Source of the DNA: Blastochloris tepida
Lineage (GTDB): Bacteria; Pseudomonadota; Alphaproteobacteria; Rhizobiales; Xanthobacteraceae
Assembly: GCF_003966715.1 (NCBI RefSeq)
Contig: NZ_AP018907.1
Coordinates: forward strand, 3,832,001 to 3,896,000
DNA length: 64,000 nt
Reading direction: 5' to 3'
Shown: positions 63,766 through 64,000 of the stretch, piece after piece
How the letters are laid out: each line of letters opens with the position of its first letter
Numbering within the stretch: the stretch's first letter is position 1
Program-made: the position numbers and the translations under genes
Notes under the pieces: model-generated
Seen by the model: only the letters and a program-made list of their open reading frames with translations
Databases searched by the model: none
Told to the model about the DNA's origin: nothing

Positions 63766-64000
63766 CCCAACTCTTGTTTATCTTTATTGTGCGAATCCGT
63801 TCCGCCCGTGGACCTTCGGAAAGACGGTCACTTGTGAAAGGGCCGTCAACGGCTGCAGTCCCTGCAACTACCGTTCTGTAGGAAATTACCTCCAAAAGTG
63901 TCTCGTTCCGCACATACGCAATTTCCTCGTCTCACATGCAACAGGAAAGAGCAGACCCCCTATCCGAGCGGAATGATTAATTAGACTAATTCAAAATTCC
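63766..64000. other. Region upstream of the MerR gene at the window edge
   Basis: 235 bases, noticeably AT-richer than the rest of the window, with no gene seen. It may hold the MerR promoter and the start of a unit beyond the window. Confidence 0.4.

Noticed and set aside
1..64000. tRNA and rRNA genes, prophage genes, secondary-metabolite clusters
   Set aside because: None was seen while reading both strands; a tRNAscan or HMM search could still reveal a divergent tRNA, but no cloverleaf-like sequence with GTTCRANNC was noticed.

Overview
The window is GC-rich DNA from an alphaproteobacterium, most likely a member of the Hyphomicrobiales (Rhizobiales) near the Bradyrhizobiaceae/Xanthobacteraceae/Blastochloris group. 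The evidence is the gene order ffs-dnaX-ybaB-recR, kdsB-pheA overlapping by one base, a complete Cpa/Tad pilus locus, yejA-yejA-yejB-yejE-yejF, alphaproteobacterial gene types throughout, and small palindromic repeats of the kind that litter intergenic spaces in this order. No phylogeny was run, so the genus is not assigned.

Layout. 0-3.6 kb: a glutamate/aspartate-type ABC importer (gltI-J-K-L). 3.9-9.8 kb: an MscS-family channel with a translationally coupled CAP-domain lipoprotein, an acyl-CoA synthetase and a convergent FemAB/GNAT-like protein. 10.2-13.5 kb: a membrane protein ending in a HAMP domain with no output domain, then about 1.4 kb without a credible gene but full of degenerate 14-18 bp tandem repeats, then a CobW-type GTPase. 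13.6-22.7 kb: a penicillin-binding D,D-carboxypeptidase with a probable TTG start, a DMT permease, ugd, hrpB, a chemoreceptor and a membrane-anchored aspartic protease. 22.8-28.7 kb: pgm and a phosphomannomutase-type gene, with two near-identical 1158-bp IS110-family elements on either side of the latter; each element sits inside a REP-like hairpin.

28.9-41.6 kb: the Tad (tight adherence) pilus locus. Two TadE-like minor pilins and a pilus N-domain protein are on the minus strand; a short divergent Flp-like pilin, the main Flp pilin, cpaA, cpaB-C-D-E-F and tadB-tadC are on the plus strand; tadD closes the locus on the minus strand. These supply the pilin, the prepilin peptidase, the outer-membrane secretin with its lipoproteins, the localisation ATPase, the motor ATPase and the inner-membrane platform. 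A near-consensus CtrA box precedes cpaB and an exact TTAA-N7-TTAA box precedes the HAMP protein, so both may be under cell-cycle control (inference).

41.7-47 kb: leucyl aminopeptidase, MarR regulator, NlpC/P60 peptidase, a TumE-like/HTH pair, pheA and kdsB. 47.3-56 kb: a peptide (microcin C type) ABC importer with two substrate-binding proteins. Its operon is interrupted between yejE and yejF by an antitoxin-like gene and a PIN toxin gene that carries a frameshift. 56-64 kb: a HIT protein, a Tat-signal protein of unknown function, SRP RNA, dnaX, ybaB, recR, an AmpG-like permease, a candidate minus-strand small RNA with an intrinsic terminator, peptide deformylase and a MerR regulator.

The most unusual material is the repeat-filled gene desert at 11.0-12.4 kb, the REP-targeted IS110 pair with a possible guide-RNA region, the unannotated mini-Flp gene, the candidate sRNA, and a dispersed palindrome family present in at least six intergenic places. 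No unmistakable new defence or biosynthetic system was found.
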